From positions 1-20,919 of IMG/VR virus record IMGVR_UViG_3300032285_001208: a stretch of DNA of 20,919 nucleotides; one strand, 5' to 3'. The notes under the pieces were generated by a model. The model did not search any database. It was given only the letters and a program-made list of their open reading frames with translations, and was not told where the DNA came from. A program made the position numbers and the translations under genes. Within the stretch, counting starts at the first letter, position 1. Every line of letters begins with the position of its first letter. The DNA comes from a virus. Shown here in pieces: positions 1 through 7,151 of the stretch.

Positions 1-650
1 AATGGGCGAATCTCGCTGTAATCAAATGTTAGAGCGGTCTGGTTTGGCTTTAAATAAGAATTGATTAGAGCCATAGTCGAGTTAGCCCAACCCTCACGAG
101 TGTCGGGAATTACAAGAATTTCCTCACCGACTGGCTCGTAGATGTCAAAGCCCTTGTCCGCACCCTTTTGGTCAAAGCCAACGCCTACACCAAGCATTGA
201 GGCTTCCATTAGGAATCCAAATGGCTTAGCAGGATTTGATTTGCTCATTTCAGCGGTGGATACGAACGCACAGTTCTGCAACGCAGCCGAATTCTTCTGC
301 TCGTTTACCAGCGGAGTACCCATGACCCACAGACCGCGACCTGGCGGTGTCCACTTCAATTCAAATAGACGGTCAAATGCTTCTTTAGCACTAGCCTGTG
401 CCTTGGCGTCGTTCCAAGGTAGACGGTTGGTCTTGCAGTGGTCTTTCTGCAACGAGTACATGCCGTTGATAACACGCTCGCAAACATCTACCCAAGTCTC
501 TTTAGTTCCGTCTGGCTTCTTACGGCTGTAGGTGCGGAGGAATGTAATCTCGCCCACCGAGTTTCCAGCAGCGTCTTGGTAGCCCCAAGGTACTTTCTTC
601 TCTCTGTAACTATCTACATAATCGGTGGTCAATTTGAATGAAAGGGGCAT
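1..650 (-). CDS. nrdJ: Class II (adenosylcobalamin-dependent) ribonucleoside-triphosphate reductase, N-terminal part
   Basis: Reduces ribonucleotides to deoxyribonucleotides for phage DNA synthesis. Only the first 216 codons are in the window; the gene runs off the left edge. The ATG is at 650. I read MPLSFKLTTDYVDSY near the start, then KWTPPGRGLWVMGTP and LQNCAFVST, then FGFLMEASMLGVGVGFDQKG. These match the monomeric class II family typified by the Lactobacillus leichmannii enzyme. The Cys in LQNCAF is at the place of the first redox-active cysteine of the substrate site. The thiyl-radical Cys and the C-terminal shuttle cysteines lie outside the window. A promoter sits about 45 bases upstream and a possible terminator separates it from the gene before, so it probably heads its own transcript. 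B12 dependence is known for the family and not visible here. Confidence 0.9.
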   Translation of the reverse strand, partial: MPLSFKLTTDYVDSYREKKVPWGYQDAAGNSVGEITFLRTYSRKKPDGTKETWVDVCERVINGMYSLQKDHCKTNRLPWNDAKAQASAKEAFDRLFELKWTPPGRGLWVMGTPLVNEQKNSAALQNCAFVSTAEMSKSNPAKPFGFLMEASMLGVGVGFDQKGADKGFDIYEPVGEEILVIPDTREGWANSTMALINSYLKPNQTALTFDYSEIRP

Positions 651-694
651 ACGCCTGTCCGTTTCTAGTCGTGGGTTTCTTGGGGGACTACTAT

Positions 695-724
695 TCTATA
701 CAGAAGAAAGTGCCAGTTCACCAA
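695..724 (-). promoter_or_regulatory. Probable sigma70-type promoter for the ribonucleotide reductase gene
   Basis: On the minus strand there is TTGGTG (719-724) and, 18 bases on, TATAGA (695-700), followed by a leader of about 40 bases to the ATG at 650. It lies just after the putative terminator at 782-793, where a new transcript would be expected. The -35 box is only a partial match. Confidence 0.45.
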
Positions 725-769
725 CTACACTCAAATAAAAAATGGTAGTAATTGAGTAAATAAATGTAA

Positions 770-799
770 GTAACAAAATGTCCCTTTAAAGGGCTTGTT
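770..799 (-). terminator. Possible weak intrinsic terminator
   Basis: A 12-base palindrome CCCTTTAAAGGG (782-793) follows the stop codon at 805. On the minus strand it is followed by ACATTTTGTT, and outer AACAA/TTGTT sequences could lengthen the stem. The stem is short and the T-run has only four bases, so termination may be partial. Confidence 0.4.
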
Positions 800-804
800 G
801 GTAA

Positions 805-2250
805 CTATTTAAAGTCGCCCGTTACTTTACGAATTACCTCATTTGTCTGGGTTTCATCCATCCCATTGTTAGGTAATTGATTAAGGACTTGAGCCTTATC
901 TCCGAACAAAGACGACAAAACTCCCGCTGCGCCCTGTCGCTCGACAGTCACTCGCATCAGTTCTTTGGACTCATCTAACTTCTTAACGGTCTCCAACATT
1001 TTGAAGAATCTGTCCATCTCTAGACCCACATTTGGGTCAGGATAACCACCGTTCAAATCCTCTACAAATTTGCCGAATACCACTCGTTGCCCTTGTATTT
1101 CAAGCATTGTATTAATTACGCCCTTGAGTTGGTCTTTAGTTTTCAACTCCAGCGGCAGGTTATACGCACAGGTACTTTGAGGCTGGTAAGCAGGGCAGTT
1201 GTTCTTAATAAAACAGGTATCACATGCTCGCATACTGCTTGCACTAGAAGTTAGCACAGGCACATCACGCAGAACTTCACGTCCATCCGCATCTGGTTCT
1301 AGCACGCGAGTGGTGTCCATACCAACTACAGGAATTGGTCGGATTTCTAATGGATTTCTAGGATTAAGTTTCTGCATGTTAGACCCCCTGTTGGTAACAT
1401 GGGCAGGGGTAGTTTCCTGAGTTGAGTCGGGTAGCGTATTGTCGTTCATAGTGACTAATAAGCCTCCATTATTCTCTAATTGTTGATACGACCATAATGC
1501 TAGTTTAGAAACTTCTACTGCATCATCGCTTTGTATCTTATCTAAATCTAATCCAGCGCGGGTATAGATAGCAGCGTAACGTGGTCTGGCTTGTTCTTTC
1601 ATTCGCTTAGGGTAGCGAATTAACTTAGCGCCATCCCATACGATAGTTTCTCCACGCATCATCGGTGATAACCACGCTAGGGTGCTGGCGGTTTCAAATA
1701 CTGAATTGCGCATTAAATCTGGCTTTGCTACACCTAGCGCATGGAACTTAGACCCGTGCTGAGACGAGTAGCGACGAAGGCTACTCTCTAGCGTCTGGTT
1801 TTCATCAATGTACTCGCTAGGGATAATAACATTTAAATACCTAGTGGCTAGGGATTCTAAATCCTTACCGCTGTATACGACGGCAAACTTCTCTTCTGGT
1901 ACATCAGCCCACACAGTCTGGCGCTGCTGGGCTATAAACTCATCAGGCAAACTAGGATGGTTTACCTCTGCAAATAGGGTAATGCGGTCAATGTTATCCG
2001 CAATAAAGGCTTCGTACTCTACGCAGAAATCTTCGAGCTCATCATACGAATACTCTTTGCCAGCAGGGATGCCTGGATAAACATAAATGTCCACGCCATC
2101 GCGGAAGTAATTAGATAATAGATACTTCTTATTCTTGGGCAAACCACGCTTGATTAGACCCCAGACGCTGACTCCCATGCTGGATACGGCAGCGGACTCC
2201 ATAATGACACGATTGCTAGGAACTTCAGCGCCAAGGTATACAAACTTCAT
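805..2250 (-). CDS. Queuine tRNA-ribosyltransferase/DpdA-like TIM-barrel protein with C-terminal zinc-binding domain
   Basis: 481 residues in two parts. Residues 1-210 have the layout of tRNA-guanine transglycosylase (TGT) and DpdA-like barrels: an N-terminal strand FVYLGAEV, DIYVYPG at 54-60 where active members have a DSG motif, a long helix, then KFHALGVAKPDL (168-179) and VFETAST (184-190). The last resembles the family's H-x-LG...(F/V)D(S/C) segment. The two expected catalytic Asp positions read as Tyr58 and Glu186 in my alignment, so base-exchange activity is doubtful. Residues 340-480 hold C343, C346, C352 and C361 (a likely zinc site) and a helical segment with EIQGQRVVF and NGGYPDPN, which I recall only from phage proteins. 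The start overlaps the previous stop (ATGA), so it is coupled to the HAD-like gene. No queuosine precursor genes are in the window. It could be a non-catalytic barrel that binds nucleic acid. Confidence 0.6.
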   Translation of the reverse strand: MKFVYLGAEVPSNRVIMESAAVSSMGVSVWGLIKRGLPKNKKYLLSNYFRDGVDIYVYPGIPAGKEYSYDELEDFCVEYEAFIADNIDRITLFAEVNHPSLPDEFIAQQRQTVWADVPEEKFAVVYSGKDLESLATRYLNVIIPSEYIDENQTLESSLRRYSSQHGSKFHALGVAKPDLMRNSVFETASTLAWLSPMMRGETIVWDGAKLIRYPKRMKEQARPRYAAIYTRAGLDLDKIQSDDAVEVSKLALWSYQQLENNGGLLVTMNDNTLPDSTQETTPAHVTNRGSNMQKLNPRNPLEIRPIPVVGMDTTRVLEPDADGREVLRDVPVLTSSASSMRACDTCFIKNNCPAYQPQSTCAYNLPLELKTKDQLKGVINTMLEIQGQRVVFGKFVEDLNGGYPDPNVGLEMDRFFKMLETVKKLDESKELMRVTVERQGAAGVLSSLFGDKAQVLNQLPNNGMDETQTNEVIRKVTGDFK

Positions 2251-2702
2251 AGGCGCTTATCCTCTAGTTTCATGTTTATTTGGTGGTCTAACTCTTGCAT
2301 CAGGTCATCCCAACTCTTGCGCCCGCTGCGCCCATCAGGGCGGAACTTAGCGCTAAAGTAAGTTGGGTGCAGGAATAGCAGGGTTTTAATTCCATTTTCC
2401 AAACACATGGTGGCTAAATCCACATCAGAAGTAATAACGAATTCTACGGGGCCGCTAGATTGCACATGCTGAACCTTTAAAAAGTTTCGGTTATCGTAGT
2501 TGCCCACTCGGTCATTTGGAATAAATCCATCAACATCATCTACGCTGTGCTCTTTAGTCCAGCGCAGGGCTTCCTTGTCATCATCACACGCTAGAAAAAT
2601 AGTGCCGTGAGGATTGAGGGAACGGTACAAGGTCAGCCCGTCGTAGATTGGTACTCTATTTTCGGTGCGCAAAACGCCATCCATAAATACGATTATTGCC
2701 AC
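2247..2702 (-). CDS. HAD-superfamily-like protein, apparent nucleophile missing
   Basis: 151 residues with GTG start at 2702, 9 bases after the nucleotidyltransferase-like gene. The N-terminus IIVFMDGVLRT is a HAD motif I region, but it reads F-M-D-G where active phosphatases have D-x-D-G. The usual Asp nucleophile is therefore Phe6 and only the second Asp (D8) remains. FLACDDD (about 36-42) and FVITSDVDLATMCLENG (about 88-104) fit the later HAD motifs. It may be a binding protein or a phosphatase with altered chemistry. The stop overlaps the next ATG (ATGA). The fold assignment is inference from motif order. Confidence 0.55.
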   Translation of the reverse strand: MAIIVFMDGVLRTENRVPIYDGLTLYRSLNPHGTIFLACDDDKEALRWTKEHSVDDVDGFIPNDRVGNYDNRNFLKVQHVQSSGPVEFVITSDVDLATMCLENGIKTLLFLHPTYFSAKFRPDGRSGRKSWDDLMQELDHQINMKLEDKRL

Positions 2703-2711
2703 GATTAATGC

Positions 2712-3605
2712 CTATCTATGCTGTGAAGCAGCCCTGCGAATTAGTGTACTGGTATCTGGGAACTCTGCGCTGCCGTAGGCGCGCTTGTTGTACTCTGCGT
2801 CTAGGGATTCTAGGTCTGTCTTTAGTGCGCGTAGGAACTGAATAACGCCAGAACGCTTACCTGCTTGCCAGCGATAGTTGTAGAAATCGCTGTAGCCCTC
2901 ACCTGTTGGGCTAAAGGCATTGGAGCGCTCCGAGTGAATACTCTCGTATAGAGCATTGCCCTGTGACATTGCAATTCGCATCTGGGAACGTGCGTTAGTT
3001 TTTACTGCGTCATTTGAGGCTGAATTATATAAATTTTTAGCCGCTGTGTAGCGCGTCATCAGGTCAATAGCCAGTGAACGGTCTTTGTTTACACGCTCTT
3101 CCCATTGAGGGTTTGTGGGGGCATCTGAGGCTACTGGAGGTACTGTCCAGTCGTCATCAGTAAGCGAGTAGGCAGCGTAAGGCTTAATATCAATAATATT
3201 TGAGTGAATGTTTACATAAAAGGTTAGCTCAAACGAACCCATGAACAACGACGTATCAGGCTGTAGCTCAGCTCTGAAACCTTCATTGAGCATGTCAGCA
3301 ATTTCTTTATCGCTTAATCCAGTGAATCTAACATTTGACTGGCGAAACTTTACAAAGTCTACGCCTACAAGGCAGTCCAGGTCCCCAGGGTCACGATGCG
3401 CAGCCCATTGGTACGATACGCCAGAACCTGCTAGCCATGCACGTGACCAAGTACTGCCACCAGAATAATGGCTGTCAAGATAATTATTAAGTAGTTGTAA
3501 GATAGCATTTCGTACCTGTGGTGTTAGTTTTCCGTCACGAAATAGACGCGGGTCTAGCCCAGCCGAAGGTTTACTAAAGTATGAAGTTTCTGCTGGCTCT
3601 AGCAT
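2712..3605 (-). CDS. Nucleotidyltransferase-like protein
   Basis: 297 residues. AWLAGSGVSYQW (57-67) followed by DPGDLDCLVGV (72-82) gives the Gly-Ser and D-x-D signature of the DNA polymerase beta type nucleotidyltransferase fold (D75, D77). IIDIKPYA (137-144) supplies a plausible third carboxylate, D139. The C-terminal half is helical and rich in Arg, Ser and Asn with no motif I know. The family transfers NMP groups to proteins, nucleotides, RNA or small molecules; the substrate cannot be told here. It starts with ATG at 3605, GAGGA four bases upstream, and directly abuts the previous stop at 3606. It is followed by HAD-like and TGT-like genes in one operon. Confidence 0.6.
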   Translation of the reverse strand: MLEPAETSYFSKPSAGLDPRLFRDGKLTPQVRNAILQLLNNYLDSHYSGGSTWSRAWLAGSGVSYQWAAHRDPGDLDCLVGVDFVKFRQSNVRFTGLSDKEIADMLNEGFRAELQPDTSLFMGSFELTFYVNIHSNIIDIKPYAAYSLTDDDWTVPPVASDAPTNPQWEERVNKDRSLAIDLMTRYTAAKNLYNSASNDAVKTNARSQMRIAMSQGNALYESIHSERSNAFSPTGEGYSDFYNYRWQAGKRSGVIQFLRALKTDLESLDAEYNKRAYGSAEFPDTSTLIRRAASQHR

Positions 3606-3812
3606 TTATTCCTCGTCGTCTTGGTAAGCCTTTGGCTTGAACTTAATTTCGTGGCGAACAGTACTGGTTGGACTGTCCGACTTTGTAGTGGTCATGAATC
3701 CGCATTTAACATGCGAGTCTGAAAACCTAGTGGCAAGTAGCAGAGTGAAGGTATCATCGGCACCCTCTAGTTCAATTGATGCACCACAAGCGCATGACAT
3801 GGCTACTAGCAT
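3606..3812 (-). CDS. Small hypothetical protein with N-terminal CxC
   Basis: 68 residues, not recognised. MSCACGASIELEG at the N-terminus looks like the first half of a zinc knuckle. A further Cys (C37, in HVKCGF) is present, but there is no full four-ligand set. The C-terminus is acidic (QDDEE). The start is well supported by AAGGAG six bases upstream of the ATG at 3812. The stop is immediately before the nucleotidyltransferase-like start, which suggests coupled translation. Confidence 0.7.
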   Translation of the reverse strand: MLVAMSCACGASIELEGADDTFTLLLATRFSDSHVKCGFMTTTKSDSPTSTVRHEIKFKPKAYQDDEE

Positions 3813-3827
3813 TGGGGTCTCCTTGCA

Positions 3828-4106
3828 TTAGTTATCGGATTTTCTCCTGCTAATAGCATCTCGCATTTTGGCAGCAACTTGTTGGCTATCGTCCGCAGAT
3901 TTTGGTGCAAGGCTGCTTGCTATAAGGGATGCTAAATCATGTTGTCCAATTACATTGGCAATTTCGGAGCAACCAATACGAATTTCGTGGCGCTCAACGG
4001 CGCGACGAGCATCAATTTCCATGCTGAGGTCGGAAGTGACTTCCCAGAATCCTTCTGGGGTAAGCATGACCATAAAGGCGGCTTCTACATAACGTGGCTC
4101 TGCCAT
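3828..4106 (-). CDS. Hypothetical protein, 92 residues
   Basis: Not recognised. The sequence has an N-terminal part with alternating strands (EAAFMVMLTPEGFWEVTSDL) and a helical, charged C-terminus ending in RRKSDN. No catalytic motif or membrane segment is visible. Its ATG at 4106 overlaps the stop of the upstream gene by one base (TAATG), so it is probably translated by re-initiation. It belongs to the run of small unknown genes between 3606 and 6120. Confidence 0.65.
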   Translation of the reverse strand: MAEPRYVEAAFMVMLTPEGFWEVTSDLSMEIDARRAVERHEIRIGCSEIANVIGQHDLASLIASSLAPKSADDSQQVAAKMRDAISRRKSDN

Positions 4107-4615
4107 TAGTTATACAGACCTGCTTCGCCAAACGACTTCTTCTGGTTAAACATCTTAACTGGGCAGAAATCGCAAAGGTATACAGTCTTGCCACGAGGTC
4201 TAATAGACAAACCTTCTTTGCGACGAGCCTGCTCTGTCTGTGGCGACAGTTCCTTACGGTCACTCTTGTAGTCTGAGCATTGACCCTTTGGGCGATTGTG
4301 CAAACTATAGCAAGCCATTGCATCTTCGTGAAACTGGTTCTTGGTCTGGTAGAAGTTAGTACCAAACGAGTCAAGGCCTGAACCTACCTCGCCGTGGATA
4401 AACTCAATCATCTGCTTGCGACCAGACTCGGTAATCCAGATACCTTTAGGAACATTTACTAGAACACCAAAATGCTCATCGCCGTGGCGCTCTACAGTAA
4501 TGTCCAACAAAATGTCGTTAGGGTCTTCGTCGCCGCCAGGCAACTCGTCGATAGTCCCGCAGGTGCGGCAGACAAGTAGACGGAAATGTGGTTCCTGCTC
4601 TACATCTAATCCCAT
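4106..4615 (-). CDS. Cysteine-rich hypothetical protein with several possible zinc sites
   Basis: 169 residues, no family name. It has an N-terminal CRTCGT (C16, C19), a middle CYSLHNRPKGQC segment and CDFCPVK near residue 148. Three Cys pairs spread along the chain suggest one or two structural zinc sites joining distant parts. The segment GDEHFGVLVNVPKGIW looks like a beta-rich core. ATG at 4615 has AGGAGC seven bases upstream. It follows a 55-base gap holding an inverted repeat, so it may be the first gene of a sub-operon. Confidence 0.65.
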   Translation of the reverse strand: MGLDVEQEPHFRLLVCRTCGTIDELPGGDEDPNDILLDITVERHGDEHFGVLVNVPKGIWITESGRKQMIEFIHGEVGSGLDSFGTNFYQTKNQFHEDAMACYSLHNRPKGQCSDYKSDRKELSPQTEQARRKEGLSIRPRGKTVYLCDFCPVKMFNQKKSFGEAGLYN

Positions 4616-4630
4616 ATTGTGCTCCTAATA

Positions 4631-4649
4631 GATAGGTGATTAGCCTATC
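4631..4649. repeat. Inverted repeat GATAGG-N7-CCTATC upstream of the 4615 gene
   Basis: Perfect 6-base arms at 4631-4636 and 4644-4649 with a 7-base loop, a few bases upstream of the ribosome-binding site of the gene starting at 4615. It overlaps a weak promoter-like TTGAGC (4654-4659) / TATCTA (4629-4634) pair with 19-base spacing. It could be an operator or an mRNA hairpin; nothing ties it to a given regulator. Confidence 0.35.
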
Positions 4650-4670
4650 ACATGCTCAAATAAATGTATA

Positions 4671-4877
4671 TTAAGCGCCTGGGTTTACTTTATTAATTTC
4701 TTCGCTGTTTGAGTAACCGTAGTTCCAGAACGGGTGCAGACCTGCACGGTTCTGCTGCACTTTCTGGTCACCCATGCCAGGCTGTACTTTAGTGTTTGGG
4801 CGACGCTTGCGGTATTTACCGTCGGTAGCGCCGTCGTTTAGGTTGTCTACGTTAGACTGTGAATTATTTACGGCCAT
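4671..4877 (-). CDS. Small polar hypothetical protein
   Basis: 68 residues, rich in Asn, Gly, Lys and Gln, with no predicted hydrophobic core. It is probably largely disordered (NDGATDGKYRKRRPNTK). The start is supported by GAAGGAAG seven bases before the ATG at 4877. It lies two bases after the zinc-ribbon gene, in the run of short genes 4671-6120. Not recognised; a small virion or nucleic-acid-binding protein is possible but unproven. Confidence 0.6.
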   Translation of the reverse strand: MAVNNSQSNVDNLNDGATDGKYRKRRPNTKVQPGMGDQKVQQNRAGLHPFWNYGYSNSEEINKVNPGA

Positions 4878-4879
4878 GA

Positions 4880-5095
4880 TTATCTTCCTTCGGACATTCT
4901 GTTTGCTAGTGACTTAGATGCCCTGCGGCGTGCGCAGTTTGAGCAACTATTTGAATTGAGGGACTGATATGGGTTCATAATTGTTCCACAATCAGCGCAA
5001 GCGCTAGAGCCGTTGTACACAGTCTGCAGAACGCTCTGCGGAACGGCTGCGGCTGGCATACCGTCGCCTGTTGAATCTACGAAGTCTAGTTGCAT
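4880..5095 (-). CDS. Small zinc-ribbon protein
   Basis: 71 residues. The C-terminal half has CADCG (C33, C36) and CSNC (C52, C55) about 15 residues apart, a classical four-Cys zinc ribbon, followed by a basic tail RRRASKSLANR. Such tails fit DNA or RNA binding. The N-terminus (QLDFVDSTGDGMPAAAVPQS) is a short flexible arm. The ribosome-binding site is weak. Function unknown. Confidence 0.65.
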   Translation of the reverse strand: MQLDFVDSTGDGMPAAAVPQSVLQTVYNGSSACADCGTIMNPYQSLNSNSCSNCARRRASKSLANRMSEGR

Positions 5096-5104
5096 AATAA
5101 TATT

Positions 5105-5467
5105 TTACACCTGTCCAAGTGTGTTACGGCTAGTAGACTCAGTCGTATTTGGAATCTGGCTGAATCCTGGGGCCACACGCTCTGTAGGGCGACCAGATAG
5201 TTCTACGATGTCTTTAATACCGTATTCATTAGTATTAAATCCAAACTTTTCTGGGAATAGTTCTACCTGCGGTAGTGGAGGGCGTACCATACCTTGAATC
5301 TCGGCAGCAGACATGACATTAATAGCCATTGACTGTGATAGTAGACGCTCTTGATTAGACGCAAAAGGGCCGAGGTACTGTTGGGGCGGGAAGGCTGCCT
5401 GCTCTGGTACTCCAGTCTTCTGGCTCCAAGGTCTATTGCTATATTGACCGTTTGGAGTGTTAGGCAT
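5105..5467 (-). CDS. Hypothetical protein, Pro/Gln/Asn-rich
   Basis: 120 residues from the ATG at 5467. I prefer this start to an in-frame ATG at 5482 because GAGG lies five bases upstream of 5467 and the upstream gene ends there (the ATG overlaps its stop region). The N-terminus is Pro/Gln/Asn-rich and probably disordered. The middle contains QSMAINVMSAAEIQGMVRPPLP and then VELFPEKFGFNTNEYGIKDI, which looks folded. Not recognised. With its neighbours it resembles the strings of small polar proteins found near phage structural genes. Confidence 0.65.
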   Translation of the reverse strand: MPNTPNGQYSNRPWSQKTGVPEQAAFPPQQYLGPFASNQERLLSQSMAINVMSAAEIQGMVRPPLPQVELFPEKFGFNTNEYGIKDIVELSGRPTERVAPGFSQIPNTTESTSRNTLGQV

Positions 5468-5591
5468 TACGACCTCGTGCAAATTCTGCGCTGCGTCCAG
5501 ACGGCTTGGCTACTGCAAAACCATCAGCCGAATTCATTGCCTTTTCAGTTTTTCTGTCCTGCATAGAACCAACCTGCGGATTAGCTGCCAT
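5460..5591 (-). CDS. Very small hypothetical protein (43 residues)
   Basis: The frame reads MAANPQVGSMQDRKTEKAMN and continues to ARGRNA before TAA at 5460-5462. The ATG is at 5591, one base after the stop of the 175-residue gene. The stop overlaps the start of the next gene by eight bases. The tight fit between two genes and the absence of any other coding frame there support it as real. The product is basic and polar, with no known motif. Confidence 0.6.
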   Translation of the reverse strand: MAANPQVGSMQDRKTEKAMNSADGFAVAKPSGRSAEFARGRNA

Positions 5592-5592
5592 T

Positions 5593-6120
5593 TTATTTCC
5601 ATCCTGGAGTCAGTTTATTTAGCTGGGTAATGCGGTGGCGGTTTAACTCATAAGGCTCATTTGACTTAAGGTTAGCTTTACCATCGTTAGGCAAGTGAGG
5701 AGCTGGAGCATATGCAAATGCTGGAGTATAGCGTGGAACAGGTACGCCTTTTCTAGCTGCCTGCATTTGACGTGCGATACCGCGGTCAGCAGTCATGCCA
5801 TTAGGCAAGTAGTAATCGCTAGGGTCAATGCGCTCACCGCGGTGAACACCACGCTGGTATCCGCGCTGGTTTAGGCGGGTCTTTACTGCACCAAGTACAT
5901 CTTCAGATGTACCATTCATACGACCGCGGGCATCACGGCGCGACTGGATAGTTCCAAGGTAACCGTTAGGGTACTCAGCGCTAGGCTCACGGCCTACACC
6001 AATACGTAGGAAATCGAGTTCCGAGCGTGCGACAGGAGTACCTCCACCACCGTAGTTAGTGTAGGTACCATACATTCCGCCTGCGCCGAGGCTCTGCGTA
6101 TTCTGGTGTGGGGCTGCCAT
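5593..6120 (-). CDS. Hypothetical Gly/Arg-rich protein
   Basis: 175 residues, not recognised. A glycine- and tyrosine-rich N-terminus (GAGGMYGTYTNYGGGG) is followed by a charged middle with many Arg residues (RRDARGRMNG, RLNQRGYQRGVHRGER) and a Pro-rich C-terminus with RYTPAFAYAPAPHLP. The composition suggests a nucleic-acid-binding or virion-associated protein rather than an enzyme. It begins 17 bases after the metallophosphoesterase stop and heads a run of four short polar proteins. Confidence 0.65.
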   Translation of the reverse strand: MAAPHQNTQSLGAGGMYGTYTNYGGGGTPVARSELDFLRIGVGREPSAEYPNGYLGTIQSRRDARGRMNGTSEDVLGAVKTRLNQRGYQRGVHRGERIDPSDYYLPNGMTADRGIARQMQAARKGVPVPRYTPAFAYAPAPHLPNDGKANLKSNEPYELNRHRITQLNKLTPGWK

Positions 6121-6137
6121 ACAACCAGTTTAAATAC

Positions 6138-7151
6138 TTATTTGGCTGTACGAGCCCTAAACTCTTGACCATTAAATACTGCCCAGTCATCTAGGATAGG
6201 CACAGATAGCAGCGAGTACTCGCCTGAATCCTTGTACCAAGCAAACCCTAGTCCCTGTTGCCAGTTCTCCCAATACTTAACAGGCTTTTCATTAGGCGTA
6301 ATACCGCCCTTAACTGATGGGACTGAACCGTCAACCCGACACAAACAACCAGGGCTAAACGCGGCATTGCGAGCTGGCCCATCGCTGGTGTGGTTAGTGT
6401 GGTACAGCATTTCAATTCGGTGAATGTGACCGTAAATAGTAGAAACGTGGTGATTTGCATTGATGTACTTCATTGCGGTGCTACCGCTGGAATTAACACG
6501 GTCGCCGTGGATGCAACGTAGGTTCTTATTCAACCAGTACTCGCCAGCTGGGTATCCGCTGGCAAATTTAATATTTAGTTCATCCATGTGCAATAGGTGT
6601 GGAAGGCTATTGACGGGCCATGTGGACATATCTCCTGCACGACGAATCATTGCCACAGCAGGGGCGTTCTCTGCTAGGTACTTATAGATACGGCAGTCGT
6701 GGTTTCCTTCTAGGAACACAATATCGCCCTCTGGTACGATGGCACGCTGGGCGGCCAGGTACTCATAGGCACGCTGAATTGCTAGGTTAGTCGAGTTCTG
6801 GAACGCAATCTCCTGATGATGGCGACTCTGCGCTGGTAGGTCTAGGGTATCTCCTAGGTTTACAATAGTGTCTACGCCAAACTGTTCATGCGCGTACTGT
6901 ACTACCTGCAGGGCTACGTCAATTGCTGCTTCAGAATGGAATTCAATTACCGAACCATCCTCATACACACGGTACCCAATCTGGGTATCTGGCAGCAAGG
7001 CTGCTAGCTTCCATCCGTCTTTGGACTTGGCTTTGCTTGCCTTAGACGGTTTAATCTGCATCTTTACTGCTGGCAGAATTGGGAATGGTGCGTACGGGTC
7101 TTCCTTTAGGAATTCCTTTAGTTCTTGAGCTAGACTTCTTGACACAGGCAC
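6138..7151 (-). CDS. Calcineurin-like metallophosphoesterase
   Basis: 337 residues. The five metal-binding blocks are in order: LLPDTQ (D55; the usual D-x-H is D-x-Q), NLGDTLD (GD 100-101), EGNHD (149-152), CIHGD (215-217) and YGHIH (241-244). A two-metal phosphodiesterase or phosphatase is therefore likely, acting on nucleotides, nucleic acid or phosphoprotein; the substrate cannot be read. The first GTG at 7151 lies only three bases after GAGAGG; a second in-frame GTG at 7145 is nine bases away and may be the true start. It overlaps the end of the small upstream gene by 16-22 bases. The D-x-Q variant may change metal preference. Confidence 0.85.
   Translation of the reverse strand: MPVSRSLAQELKEFLKEDPYAPFPILPAVKMQIKPSKASKAKSKDGWKLAALLPDTQIGYRVYEDGSVIEFHSEAAIDVALQVVQYAHEQFGVDTIVNLGDTLDLPAQSRHHQEIAFQNSTNLAIQRAYEYLAAQRAIVPEGDIVFLEGNHDCRIYKYLAENAPAVAMIRRAGDMSTWPVNSLPHLLHMDELNIKFASGYPAGEYWLNKNLRCIHGDRVNSSGSTAMKYINANHHVSTIYGHIHRIEMLYHTNHTSDGPARNAAFSPGCLCRVDGSVPSVKGGITPNEKPVKYWENWQQGLGFAWYKDSGEYSLLSVPILDDWAVFNGQEFRARTAK

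Noticed and set aside
142-641. Plus-strand open frames at the left end
   Set aside because: They are antisense to the ribonucleotide reductase frame, which has clear family motifs from 650 to the edge.
4012-4374. Minus-strand 120-residue frame overlapping two genes
   Set aside because: It overlaps most of the 92- and 169-residue genes, which are joined by a TAATG junction and have better starts; its product is Arg/Thr/Cys-rich with no domain.
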